Shown here: positions 43,325 to 51,236 of the stretch, piece by piece
How the letters are laid out: each line of letters starts with the position of its first letter
How positions within the stretch are numbered: position 1 is the first letter of the stretch
NCBI RefSeq assembly: GCF_014649715.1
Contig: NZ_BMTO01000003.1
Span: 271,924-328,067, forward strand
Source of the DNA: Streptomyces lateritius
GTDB lineage: Bacteria > Actinomycetota > Actinomycetes > Streptomycetales > Streptomycetaceae
Reading direction: 5' to 3'
DNA length: 56,144 nucleotides
Translations under genes and position numbers: made by a program
The notes under the pieces: model-generated
Seen by the model: the letters and a program-made list of their open reading frames with translations, nothing else
Told to the model about the DNA's origin: nothing
Database searches by the model: none

Positions 43325-44844
43325 CTGACGAAGGTGTCGAGCGTGACCAGCTCGCGCTCGCGCGGATCGTGCGCGGCGCCGCTCACGTGCGCCGCGTCGC
43401 CCTGGATCACCCGCTCGTGCAGCAGGGGTACGGCGGCGTCGGTGGCGAGCACGGCGGCCTCCGCGCGCATGATGTCCCGGCGCCGGGCCTCGCCCGTCGC
43501 GGTCCCCGACGCGGTGGTCAGTGCCCGGTCGACGGCGGGGTCGGAGAGCTGGGCGATGTTGAAGGAGCCGCTGCCCGCGAAGTCGCTGTACAGGTACGCG
43601 GCGGGGTCGCCGGAGTCGAGGACGGTGGCCCGGGAGAGGATGAAGGCGTCGAACTTCCCGGCCAAGGCGTCCGCCTCGATGTTGGCGTACTCGCGGACGT
43701 CGAGCGTGACCTGGAAGCCGGCCGCCCGCAGCTGCTGCTGCAGGACCTGCGCGACCTCGGGCAGCTCGGCCCGGTCGGTGAAGGTACCGATGGTGATCCT
43801 GGCGCCCTCGGCGGCACCGGCCGCCGGGCGCGCGACCTTCCCGCGCAGCTTCGCCGCCCAGGGCAACGCGGGGCCGAGCAGGCCCTCCGCGACGTCGGCC
43901 CTCCCCTCGTACACGCCCTTGACGATCTGCTCGGCGTCGATCGCCTCGCGGGCCGCGGCGCGCAGCCCCGCGTCCTTGAACGGGCCGGAGCCCGTGTTGA
44001 GGTAGAGGGTGTTGGTGCGCGGCATCGGCACCTCGGTGATCAGCTTCGGGTCGAGCAGCGCGGCCTGCGACACGGGGACGGCCTCGACGATGTCGGCCTC
44101 GCCGCTGCGCAGGGCGGCCGCCCGTGCGGTGCCGTCGGGCACGAACTTCACGTCTATGCCGGAGGCCTTCGCCTTGCCGCCCCAGTACGCGTCGTAGCGG
44201 TTCAGCGTCGCCGACGCGGTGCCGGACACCTTCACGAGCTCGAAGGGGCCGGTACCGGCGCCCACCGGGTCGACGGTCCTGCCGCGGTACGCCTTGGCGG
44301 CCAGGACGGACAGCTGCGGCGAGCTGAGCCGTTGCGGTACGAGGGGGTCTGCGGTGGCCGTGGTGACGGTGACCGTGTGCGGCCCGGTGGCCCGGACGGA
44401 GAGGTCGACTCCGTCGAGGATGCGCGGCTTGGGGGAGGCGCCGGTGGCGGCCGTCAGGGATGTCACGACGGACCGGGCGGTGAGGGCCGTGCCGTCGTGG
44501 AAGGTGACGCCTCGGCGGAGTGTGAACGTCCAGGTCCTGTCGGTCCGCTTCCAGGCGGTGGCGAGGGCGGGGACGGCGTTGCCGTCGCGGTCGAGCCGGA
44601 CCAGCGTCTCGGCGGTGGACCAGCGCGACAGCTTGAAGGCGTCGTCCGACAGCGGCGAGAGGCCCGAGCGGGGCGGCTGCATCATCGCGAGGCGCAGCCG
44701 CCCGTCCCGGGAGCCCTCCGAGGAGGTGCCGGAGGCGGAGAAGCATCCGGTGAGCAGGGTCGCGGCGGTTCCGGCGGCGAGGGTCGCGAGCAGGGCGCGG
44801 CGGGGTGTCGAGGGGTTTTCGGGCAGGCGCAAGTCGGGCCCCAA
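43321..44844 (-). CDS. Extracellular solute-binding lipoprotein, family 5 (NikA/CntA/DppA class)
   Basis: 507 residues. A signal with lipobox LLTGC (ALLATLAAGTAATLLTGCF) anchors it outside. The mature protein has the SBP_bac_5 pattern: LSRWSTAETLVRLDRDGNAV, TWTFTLRRGVTFHDGTALTA, GTGPFELVKVS, YDAYWGGKAKA, LYLNTGSGPFKDAGLRAAAR. It binds a peptide, nickel complex or metallophore complex for the fused permease. The first possible start in the transcript is TTG 44844, 31 bases below the -10 element; it has no clear ribosome site and another in-frame TTG lies 4 codons on. The upstream Zur-type box suggests zinc-linked uptake. Confidence 0.9.
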   Translation of the reverse strand: MGPDLRLPENPSTPRRALLATLAAGTAATLLTGCFSASGTSSEGSRDGRLRLAMMQPPRSGLSPLSDDAFKLSRWSTAETLVRLDRDGNAVPALATAWKRTDRTWTFTLRRGVTFHDGTALTARSVVTSLTAATGASPKPRILDGVDLSVRATGPHTVTVTTATADPLVPQRLSSPQLSVLAAKAYRGRTVDPVGAGTGPFELVKVSGTASATLNRYDAYWGGKAKASGIDVKFVPDGTARAAALRSGEADIVEAVPVSQAALLDPKLITEVPMPRTNTLYLNTGSGPFKDAGLRAAAREAIDAEQIVKGVYEGRADVAEGLLGPALPWAAKLRGKVARPAAGAAEGARITIGTFTDRAELPEVAQVLQQQLRAAGFQVTLDVREYANIEADALAGKFDAFILSRATVLDSGDPAAYLYSDFAGSGSFNIAQLSDPAVDRALTTASGTATGEARRRDIMRAEAAVLATDAAVPLLHERVIQGDAAHVSGAAHDPRERELVTLDTFVR

Positions 44845-44874
44845 CGGGAGGTGCGGCGGGTGGATGAGGCACCG

Positions 44875-44901
44875 ACCCTAGCATTATGACAATCGTTTTC
44901 A
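44875..44901 (-). promoter_or_regulatory. Zur-type box overlapping the promoter of the transport operon
   Basis: On the minus strand TGAAAACGATTGTCA (44887-44901) is a 15-bp near-palindrome matching the 7-1-7 Zur/Fur-family form TGAAAAcGaTTTTCA with one mismatch per arm. Immediately downstream is TAGGGT (44875-44880), a good -10. The box thus covers the spacer of the promoter and zinc-bound Zur would block RNA polymerase. In Streptomyces sites of this form are Zur's; a Fur relative cannot be excluded. Confidence 0.75.
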
Positions 44902-44926
44902 TTCATCCGCCCGCCCCGGGCGCGAA

Positions 44927-44963
44927 GCCCTCCCTTCCGGCGTGCGCGCGCCGGACGGAGGGC
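44927..44963 (+). other. Leader hairpin upstream of the glutamate transporter operon
   Basis: GCCCTCC and TCCGGCG pair with CGCCGGA and GGAGGGC (two 7-bp stems separated by a small internal loop, 6-base top loop). It lies 58 bases before the gluA start and could be a 5' leader structure or the barrier between two divergent operons. Confidence 0.35.
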
Positions 44964-45020
44964 GGAGCATGAACGTGGGGAGACAGCGCACAAGCGGGGG
45001 CGGTGACCCAGGAGGGTGCC

Positions 45021-45824
45021 ATGCCCGTCCGGGACGGCGGCAGCGGCGGCGGCCACGGAGACGGCCGCCACGGCGACGGAGACGGCGGCGACGCGCTCGT
45101 CGTCCTGCGGGACGTCGACAAGCACTTCGGTGCGCTCCATGTGCTCCGGTCCATCAACCTGACCGTGGGCCGGGGCGAGGTCGTGGTCGTGATCGGTCCG
45201 TCCGGCGGCGGGAAGTCGACGCTCTGCCGGGCCATCAACCGGCTGGAGACCATCGACTCCGGCGAGATCTTCATCGACGGCAGGCCTCTGCCCGCCGAGG
45301 GCCGCGAACTCGCCGCGCTGCGCGCCGACGTCGGCATGGTCTTCCAGTCCTTCAACCTCTTCGCGCACAAGACCGTGCTCGAGAACGTCACCCTCGGGCA
45401 GGTCAAGGTCCGCAAGAAGGACAAGAAGACCGCCGACGGGCGGGCCCGGCAACTGCTCGACCGGGTGGGAGTCGCCTCCCAGGCCGACAAGTACCCGGCG
45501 CAGCTCTCCGGCGGACAGCAGCAGCGCGTGGCGATCGCACGCGCGTTGGCCATGGATCCGAAGGTGATGCTCTTCGACGAGCCGACCTCCGCGCTCGACC
45601 CCGAGATGATCAACGAAGTCCTCGAAGTCATGCAGCAACTCGCCCGCGACGGCATGACCATGGTCGTCGTCACCCACGAGATGGGCTTCGCCCGCTCCGC
45701 CGCCAACCGCGTGGTGTTCATGGCCGACGGCCGGATCGTGGAGCAGACGACGCCCGACCAGTTCTTCAGCAACCCGAGCAGCGACCGCGCCAAGGACTTC
45801 CTGTCCAAGATCCTGCACCACTGA
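45021..45824 (+). CDS. gluA: Glutamate-type polar amino acid ABC transporter ATPase (GluA)
   Basis: 267 residues. After a 30-residue Gly/Asp/His-rich N-terminal tail the ATPase core begins: [20 protein letters not shown] (Walker A), [20 protein letters not shown] (Q-loop), [19 protein letters not shown] (signature), [15 protein letters not shown] (Walker B), [11 protein letters not shown]. This is the polar-amino-acid subclass. ATG 45021 has AGGAGG at good spacing; GTG 45003 is in frame. The His/Gly/Asp tail ([18 protein letters not shown]) is unusual and could bind metal ions. First gene of the four-gene operon. Confidence 0.93.
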   Translation: MPVRDGGSGGGHGDGRHGDGDGGDALVVLRDVDKHFGALHVLRSINLTVGRGEVVVVIGPSGGGKSTLCRAINRLETIDSGEIFIDGRPLPAEGRELAALRADVGMVFQSFNLFAHKTVLENVTLGQVKVRKKDKKTADGRARQLLDRVGVASQADKYPAQLSGGQQQRVAIARALAMDPKVMLFDEPTSALDPEMINEVLEVMQQLARDGMTMVVVTHEMGFARSAANRVVFMADGRIVEQTTPDQFFSNPSSDRAKDFLSKILHH

Positions 45825-45865
45825 ACCGCGGCTCCGCGTGCACAGCAGCCTCCAGGGGTGATCAC

Positions 45866-46711
45866 ATGAACCCGCGCAAGCTCACCAAGGCCGGTGTGGC
45901 CGCGGCCGCGGCCCTCGCTCTCTCCTTCTCCGTGGCCGGCTGCGGCGACGACGGCGGTGGCGGCGGCACCGGCGGCGACAACGAGAAGATCACCGTCGGC
46001 ATCAAGTTCGACCAGCCCGGCCTCGGGCTCAAGACGCCCGACGGCACGTACACCGGATTCGACGTCGACGTGGCCACCTACGTCGCCAAGGAACTCGGCC
46101 ACGATCCCGGTGACATCGAGTGGAAGGAGGCCAAGAGCGCCGACCGCGAGACGATGCTCCAGCGAGGCGACGTCGACTTCATCACGGCCTCCTACTCGAT
46201 CAACGACGAGCGGGCGGAGAAGGTCGACTTCGCCGGTCCGTACCTCCTGGCGCACCAGGACGTCCTGATCCGGGCGGACGACAACTCCATCACCAAGCCC
46301 TCGGACCTGAACAACAAGAAGCTCTGCTCGGTCACCGGCTCCACCTCCGCGCAGAACATCAAGACGAAGGTGGCCCCGGAGGCGCAACTCCAGGAGTACG
46401 GCGGATACTCCGAGTGCCTCACCGGCCTGGAGAACGGCGTGATCGACGCGCTGACCACCGACGACTCGATCCTCGCCGGCTATGCGGCCCAGGAGGAGTT
46501 CAAGGGCAAGTTCAAGCTCGGCGGCTTCAAGCTGAGCAACGAGAACTACGGCATCGGCGTACAGAAGGGCAGCGAACTCAAGGCACAGATCAACACCGCG
46601 CTCGAGAAGATGGTCGCCGACGGCTCCTGGGAGCAGGCCGTGAAGAAGAACTTCGGCCCGGCCGGCTACAAGAACGAACCTCCCCCGAAGATCGGCGAGA
46701 TCGTCCGGTGA
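45866..46711 (+). CDS. gluB: Glutamate-binding lipoprotein (GluB)
   Basis: 281 residues. Signal LTKAGVAAAAALALSFSVAG ending in lipobox VAGC. Family 3 binding-protein motifs: GIKFDQPGLGLKTPDGTYTG, FDVDVATYVAKELG, VDFITASYSINDERAEKVDF, LENGVIDALTTDDSILAGYA. The two-domain fold binds a polar amino acid, very probably glutamate, as in the corynebacterial and Streptomyces GluABCD. AGGGG 7 bases before ATG. Confidence 0.93.
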   Translation: MNPRKLTKAGVAAAAALALSFSVAGCGDDGGGGGTGGDNEKITVGIKFDQPGLGLKTPDGTYTGFDVDVATYVAKELGHDPGDIEWKEAKSADRETMLQRGDVDFITASYSINDERAEKVDFAGPYLLAHQDVLIRADDNSITKPSDLNNKKLCSVTGSTSAQNIKTKVAPEAQLQEYGGYSECLTGLENGVIDALTTDDSILAGYAAQEEFKGKFKLGGFKLSNENYGIGVQKGSELKAQINTALEKMVADGSWEQAVKKNFGPAGYKNEPPPKIGEIVR

Positions 46712-46721
46712 GCAGGCCGAC

Positions 46722-47387
46722 GTGTTCGACTTCCTCGAAGGGTACGACCTGCTGGGAGCCTTCTGGGTGACGGTGCAGCTCACCGTCATCTCGGCGATCG
46801 GTTCCCTGATCTGGGGGACGCTGCTGGCCGCCATGCGCGTCAGCCCCGTCCCCCTGATGCGGGGCTTCGGCACCGCCTATGTGAACGTCGTCCGCAACAT
46901 CCCCCTCACCGTCATCATCGTCTTCACCTCGCTCGGCCTCTTCCAGACGCTCGGCGTCAGCATGGGCGCCAAGGACTTCACCACCATCAACTTCCGGCTG
47001 GCCGTGCTCGGGCTGATCGCCTACACCGCGGCCTTCGTCTGCGAGGCGGTGAGGTCCGGCATCAACACCGTGCCCGTCGGCCAGGTCGAGGCGGCCCGCG
47101 CCATCGGGCTCGACTTCCCCCAGGTGCTGCGCCTGATCGTGCTGCCCCAGGCGTTCCGCTCGGTCGTCGGGCCCCTCGCCAACGTCCTCATCGCCCTCAC
47201 CAAGAACACCACCGTCGCCGCCGCCATCGGTGTCGGCGAAGCCGCCCTGCTGATGCGCGAGATGATCGAGAACGAGGCCCAGCTCATCCTCATCTCGGTG
47301 ATCTTCGCCGTCGGCTTCATCTGCCTCACGCTTCCGACCGGGCTCCTCCTCGGCCGGCTGAGCAAGAAGGTGGCGGTGAAGCGATGA
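46722..47387 (+). CDS. gluC: Glutamate ABC transporter permease (GluC)
   Basis: 221 residues, HisM/GlnP-type permease with five helices. WVTVQLTVISAIGSLIWGTL begins the family profile; the coupling loop is EAARAIGLDFPQVLRLIVLP. GTG start 10 bases after the gluB stop; the end overlaps gluD by 4 bases (ATGA), so the two permeases are translated together. Confidence 0.92.
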   Translation: MFDFLEGYDLLGAFWVTVQLTVISAIGSLIWGTLLAAMRVSPVPLMRGFGTAYVNVVRNIPLTVIIVFTSLGLFQTLGVSMGAKDFTTINFRLAVLGLIAYTAAFVCEAVRSGINTVPVGQVEAARAIGLDFPQVLRLIVLPQAFRSVVGPLANVLIALTKNTTVAAAIGVGEAALLMREMIENEAQLILISVIFAVGFICLTLPTGLLLGRLSKKVAVKR

Positions 47388-48298
47388 AGGAACGGCCCAC
47401 CGTCCTGTACGACGTCCCCGGCCCCCGCGCCCGGCGGCGCAACGTCCTCTACACCGTGCTCTTCCTGCTCGCCCTCGCCGCTCTGATCTGGTGGGTGGTG
47501 CTGAGCCTGGAGGAGAAGAACCAGCTCGAATGGTCCAAGTGGTCGCCGTTCTTCACCGACTCCCGCGCCTGGACGACGTACATCCTCCCCGGTCTGGAGA
47601 ACACCCTCATCGGCGCGGCGCTCGCCATGGTCATCGCCCTGCCTCTCGGCGCGCTCTTCGGTATCGCCCGGCTCTCCGACCACCGCTGGGTGCGGGGGGC
47701 GGCCGGGACGGTCGTGGAGTTCTTCCGCGCCATCCCCGTCCTGATCCTCATGCTCTTCGCCAACGCCGCGTACTCCGAGTTCACCGACATCAGGCCCGAG
47801 ACCCGCCCGCTGTACGCGGTCGTCACCGGCCTCGTGCTGTACAACGCCTCCGTGCTCGCCGAGGTGGTGCGGGCCGGGATCCTGTCCCTGCCCGCCGGCC
47901 AGACCGACGCGGCCAAGGCCATCGGCATGCGCAAGGGCCAGACCATGGCGCACGTCCTGCTGCCCCAGTCGGTCACCGCGATGCTGCCGGCCCTGGTCAG
48001 CCAGCTCGTCGTCATCGTCAAGGACACCGCGCTCGGCGGCGCGATGCTCGGCTTCTCCGAGCTCCTCGCCTCGGTCCGGCCCATGAGCGCCAACTACGGC
48101 GCCAACACCATCGCCAGCTTCACCGTCGTCGCCGTGATCTTCGTCCTCCTCAACTTCGCGCTCACCACGTTCGCCGCCTGGCTCGAACGCCGGCTGCGGC
48201 GGGCGAAGAAGTCGACGGGCGCGGTCGTCGGAGCCGACGCGGTCGAGGAACTGGCCACACCCGGCGAGCACGTCGGCCCCGCCGACGGGCCGAAGTGA
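47384..48298 (+). CDS. gluD: Glutamate ABC transporter permease (GluD)
   Basis: 304 residues, second permease of the heterodimer. A basic N-terminus (PRARRRNVLYTVLF) precedes the first helix; core LPGLENTLIGAALAMVIALP, coupling loop DAAKAIGMRKGQTMAHVLLP. The 40-residue hydrophilic C-terminal tail (RAKKSTGAVVGADAVEEL) is longer than in most relatives. Convergent with mmpL, 12 bases apart. Confidence 0.92.
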   Translation: MKERPTVLYDVPGPRARRRNVLYTVLFLLALAALIWWVVLSLEEKNQLEWSKWSPFFTDSRAWTTYILPGLENTLIGAALAMVIALPLGALFGIARLSDHRWVRGAAGTVVEFFRAIPVLILMLFANAAYSEFTDIRPETRPLYAVVTGLVLYNASVLAEVVRAGILSLPAGQTDAAKAIGMRKGQTMAHVLLPQSVTAMLPALVSQLVVIVKDTALGGAMLGFSELLASVRPMSANYGANTIASFTVVAVIFVLLNFALTTFAAWLERRLRRAKKSTGAVVGADAVEELATPGEHVGPADGPK

Positions 48299-48310
48299 CT
48301 CGAGGGACGC

Positions 48311-50461
48311 TCACGCGCCGGGCGGCCCCGCGGAGCGGGCCGGCATACCCGGCCACCACACCGGGCGGCCGATGTCGCGGACGAGGGCCGGCACCAGCAG
48401 CGAGCGGACCACGAGCGTGTCGAGCAGCACGCCGAAGGCGACGATGAAGGCGATCTGCGCCAGGAACGCCAACGGGATCACGCCCAGCGCCGCGAACGTG
48501 GCCGCGAGGACGACGCCGGCCGAGGTGATGACGCCACCCGTCGCGATCAGCCCGCGCAGGACGCCCTCCCGCACGCCGTGCCGCAAGGTCTCCTCGCGGA
48601 CCCGGGACATCAGGAAGATGTTGTAGTCCACGCCGAGGGCGACCAGGAACACGAATCCGTACAGCGGAACCGACGGGTCCGTGCCCGTGAAGCCGAAGAC
48701 GTGGGGGAAGACGAGGGCCGAGACCCCGAGGGTGGCGACGAAGTTCAGCGCCACCGTGGCGACGAGCAGCAGCGGCAGGAGCACGGAGCGGAGCAGCCCG
48801 ACGAGAACGACCAGGATGATCAGCAGTACCACCGGAACGATCAGCGCCCGGTCGCGCTCGGCCGTCAGCCGGGTGTCGTACTGCTGCGCGCTCTGGCCGC
48901 CGACCAGGGCGTCCGCTCCGGGCACCGCGTGCAGCGCTTCCCTAAGACGTACGACGGTGGCCTTGGCGGCGTCGCTGTCCGAGGCGTCGCTCAGGGTGAC
49001 GTCGATACGGACCCGCCCGCCGGCGATCAAGGGGGCGCCCGCTCCGGGGCGGCCGGAGGCGGTGAACAGGGCGGCGGAGTCGACGCCCTCGACGTCCTCG
49101 GCGGTCGCCCTCACCCGGTCGGCGGCGCCCGCCCGGGCGATCACGACGGCCGGGTTGCCGGCCCCGCCGGGGAAGTGACGGCCGAGCGTCTCCTGCGCGG
49201 CGACCGAGGGGGCGTCGCTCACGAAGATCTCGTCCAGGGGCACACCCTTGGAGTCGAGGGCCGGGGCGAACGCGGCGCAGGCGAGGAGACCGGCGAGCGT
49301 CACCGCCCAGACCTTGCGGGGCGCGCGGTCGACGATCCCCGCGACCCGGCGCCAGATCCGGTGACCGCCGCCGCGGGTCCCGTCCTGGGCGGGGTCCTGG
49401 GCGTCGCCTCGGGCAGCGCCCTGGCCCTCGGCCGGCCGCGGCCGGGCGGGCCAGTAGGCGGCCCGGCCGAGCAGGACCAGGACGGCGGGCAGGAAGGTCA
49501 GGGCGCTCAGGACGGCGCAGACGATGCCGATCGCGCCGACCGGCCCGAGGGCCCGGTTGTTGGTGAGGTCGCTGAGGAGCAGCGCGATCAGGCCGAGCGC
49601 CACGGTCGCGGCGCTGGCCGTGATCGGACCGTACGACTGCCGCAGCGCGGCACGCATGGCGGAGAACCGGTCGCCCCCCTCACGCGCGGAGAGCTCCTCC
49701 CGGTACCGCGCGGCCAGCAGCAGCGCGTAGTCGGTGGCGGCGCCGATGACCAGGATCGACAGGATGCCCTGCACCTGACCGTCCACCCGGACGACACCGT
49801 GGTCGGCCAGCACGTACACGACGGCGCAGGCCAGGCCCAGCGAGAACACCGCACCGACGATGATCACCAGAGGCAGCAGCACGCTCCGGTACACCAGGAG
49901 CAGGATGATCAGCACGGTGGCGAGGGCGACCCCGAGCAGCAGCCCGTCGATGCCGGCGAACGCCTGGGAGAGGTCGGCCTGGGTGGCTGCGGGCCCGGCG
50001 AGCCACACGGTCGTCCCGGGCACGGACGCGGCCGCGTCGTCGATCGTCCGCAGCGTCGTGGGCAGCGCGTCCCCGAGGTCCGGGCGGAGCTGGACGGCTC
50101 CCCGCAGGGCCTGGCCGTCCTCGGACGGCAGGGCGGGGGAGGGCGCGCCGACGACACCCGGTTCTCCCGTGAGGGAGGCCAGGGCGCGCGTGGCGGAAGC
50201 CTGCTGCCCGGCGTCGAGCCGGCCACCCTCGGCGGAGGTCCAGACGACGATCGCGGGGACCGTCTCCTCCTGACGGAAGGCCCGCTGCGCCTCGAGCACC
50301 CGGGTGGATTCGGCGCTGCGGGGCAGGAAGGCGGCCTGGTCCCGGGTGGCGACCTCGCCCAGCTTGCCGGCGTACGGACCGAGGCCGCCCCCGATCAGGA
50401 GCCAGACGACGAGGAGGACGAGGGGCAGCACTCTGCGGGCCCACGGGGCGGTTCGGGACAT
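48311..50461 (-). CDS. MMPL/RND family transporter
   Basis: 716 residues in two halves, each with one helix, a large outer loop and a cluster of five helices. First cluster: LLLGVALATVLIILLLVYRS, GAATDYALLLAARYREELS; second: FVFLVALGVDYNIFLMSRVR. The two DY pairs (ATDYALLL, GVDYNIFL) are the proton-relay positions of this family. It exports lipids or drugs by proton motive force. GGAGAG supports ATG 50461. The MarR protein encoded upstream and the palindrome at 50501 point to repression in the absence of a ligand. Confidence 0.92.
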   Translation of the reverse strand: MSRTAPWARRVLPLVLLVVWLLIGGGLGPYAGKLGEVATRDQAAFLPRSAESTRVLEAQRAFRQEETVPAIVVWTSAEGGRLDAGQQASATRALASLTGEPGVVGAPSPALPSEDGQALRGAVQLRPDLGDALPTTLRTIDDAAASVPGTTVWLAGPAATQADLSQAFAGIDGLLLGVALATVLIILLLVYRSVLLPLVIIVGAVFSLGLACAVVYVLADHGVVRVDGQVQGILSILVIGAATDYALLLAARYREELSAREGGDRFSAMRAALRQSYGPITASAATVALGLIALLLSDLTNNRALGPVGAIGIVCAVLSALTFLPAVLVLLGRAAYWPARPRPAEGQGAARGDAQDPAQDGTRGGGHRIWRRVAGIVDRAPRKVWAVTLAGLLACAAFAPALDSKGVPLDEIFVSDAPSVAAQETLGRHFPGGAGNPAVVIARAGAADRVRATAEDVEGVDSAALFTASGRPGAGAPLIAGGRVRIDVTLSDASDSDAAKATVVRLREALHAVPGADALVGGQSAQQYDTRLTAERDRALIVPVVLLIILVVLVGLLRSVLLPLLLVATVALNFVATLGVSALVFPHVFGFTGTDPSVPLYGFVFLVALGVDYNIFLMSRVREETLRHGVREGVLRGLIATGGVITSAGVVLAATFAALGVIPLAFLAQIAFIVAFGVLLDTLVVRSLLVPALVRDIGRPVWWPGMPARSAGPPGA

Positions 50462-50500
50462 GGCGGCTCTCCAGTGAGGAGGTCTCTCAACGACAAACAA

Positions 50501-50515
50501 TCTCAATGATTGAGA
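50501..50515. promoter_or_regulatory. Perfect MarR-type operator before mmpL
   Basis: TCTCAAT-G-ATTGAGA is an exact 7-1-7 palindrome 40 bases upstream of the mmpL start. A related CTCTCAACG lies 17 bases nearer the gene. MarR sites with TTGA arms are common and the marR gene is next upstream on the same strand. Confidence 0.78.
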
Positions 50516-50651
50516 GAGATTGAACCACGGCGGAAGAGACGCCTGGACGGCGGCTCCCTGCCGTCTTCGGAACGGTGACGCCGAACGGATGCACCCACGG
50601 CGGGTACGGGCAGAAAGAAGAAAAGGGGGCCTGGGGGAAGAAGGACGGCCG

Positions 50652-51146
50652 TCAGCGGCGGGGGGCGCGCAGCTCGCCCAGTTCCGCGTTGAGAGCGTCG
50701 AGGAACCGCAGCGCGACGGCCAGCTCCTCCTCTTCGAACTGGAGCCGGGCCCGCTCCGCCGCCTGCGCCAGCGGCATGAAGTAGCTGCGCGCGGCGGCCC
50801 GGGCGCCCTCCACGTAATGCACGTGGACCACGCGCCGGTCGGCACTCTCCCGCGAGCGGCGGATGTGCCCGGCCCGCTCCAGCCGGTCGAGGCAGGCGGT
50901 GACCGCCCCCGAGGTCAGGCCCAGGTGCTCCCGCAGCCGGCCCGGCGTCAGAGGCTCCGGGCTGTCCAGCACGACGGAGAGCGCCTGCACGTCCGTGGGA
51001 TGCAGACCCTGCGCGAGTGCGAAACCGTGGACGAGCCGGTTGATCTCACCGTTCGTCCGCCGCAGTGCGACGGCGAAAGCGTGCAGATCGCCCGGCGCGC
51101 GCTCGGGCGCGCTGCCACTGGTCTCTCGTTCCTCTGTGCCGGCCAC
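50652..51146 (-). CDS. MarR family transcriptional regulator
   Basis: 164 residues. Winged-helix core: HPTDVQALSVVLDSPEPLTP, GRLREHLGLTSGAVTACLDR, LERAGHIRRSRESADRRVVH, the last being the wing with its Asp-Arg. Long flanking helices give the dimer. GTG start (51146) with AGG about 8 bases before. It probably represses mmpL, and perhaps itself, through the TCTCAAT palindrome. Divergent from the SDR gene (90-base spacer). Confidence 0.92.
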   Translation of the reverse strand: MAGTEERETSGSAPERAPGDLHAFAVALRRTNGEINRLVHGFALAQGLHPTDVQALSVVLDSPEPLTPGRLREHLGLTSGAVTACLDRLERAGHIRRSRESADRRVVHVHYVEGARAAARSYFMPLAQAAERARLQFEEEELAVALRFLDALNAELGELRAPRR

Positions 51147-51236
51147 ACGATCAGCCTATAGAAACGCCGCGCATCCACAGCGGCCGCGACCGAGGAAGAG
51201 AAGGACGAAGCACCCGCGAACGGAGCACACACCTCC

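Noticed and set aside
40049..44005. Long plus-strand frames opposite the transporter operon
   Set aside because: Shadows of the ABC genes, which have complete motifs in the other direction.
38751..44901. Staphylopine-type synthesis genes (cntK/L/M) beside the operon
   Set aside because: Both flanks carry other recognised genes (double IclR, gluABCD); no epimerase, nicotianamine-synthase-like or opine dehydrogenase gene is present in the window.
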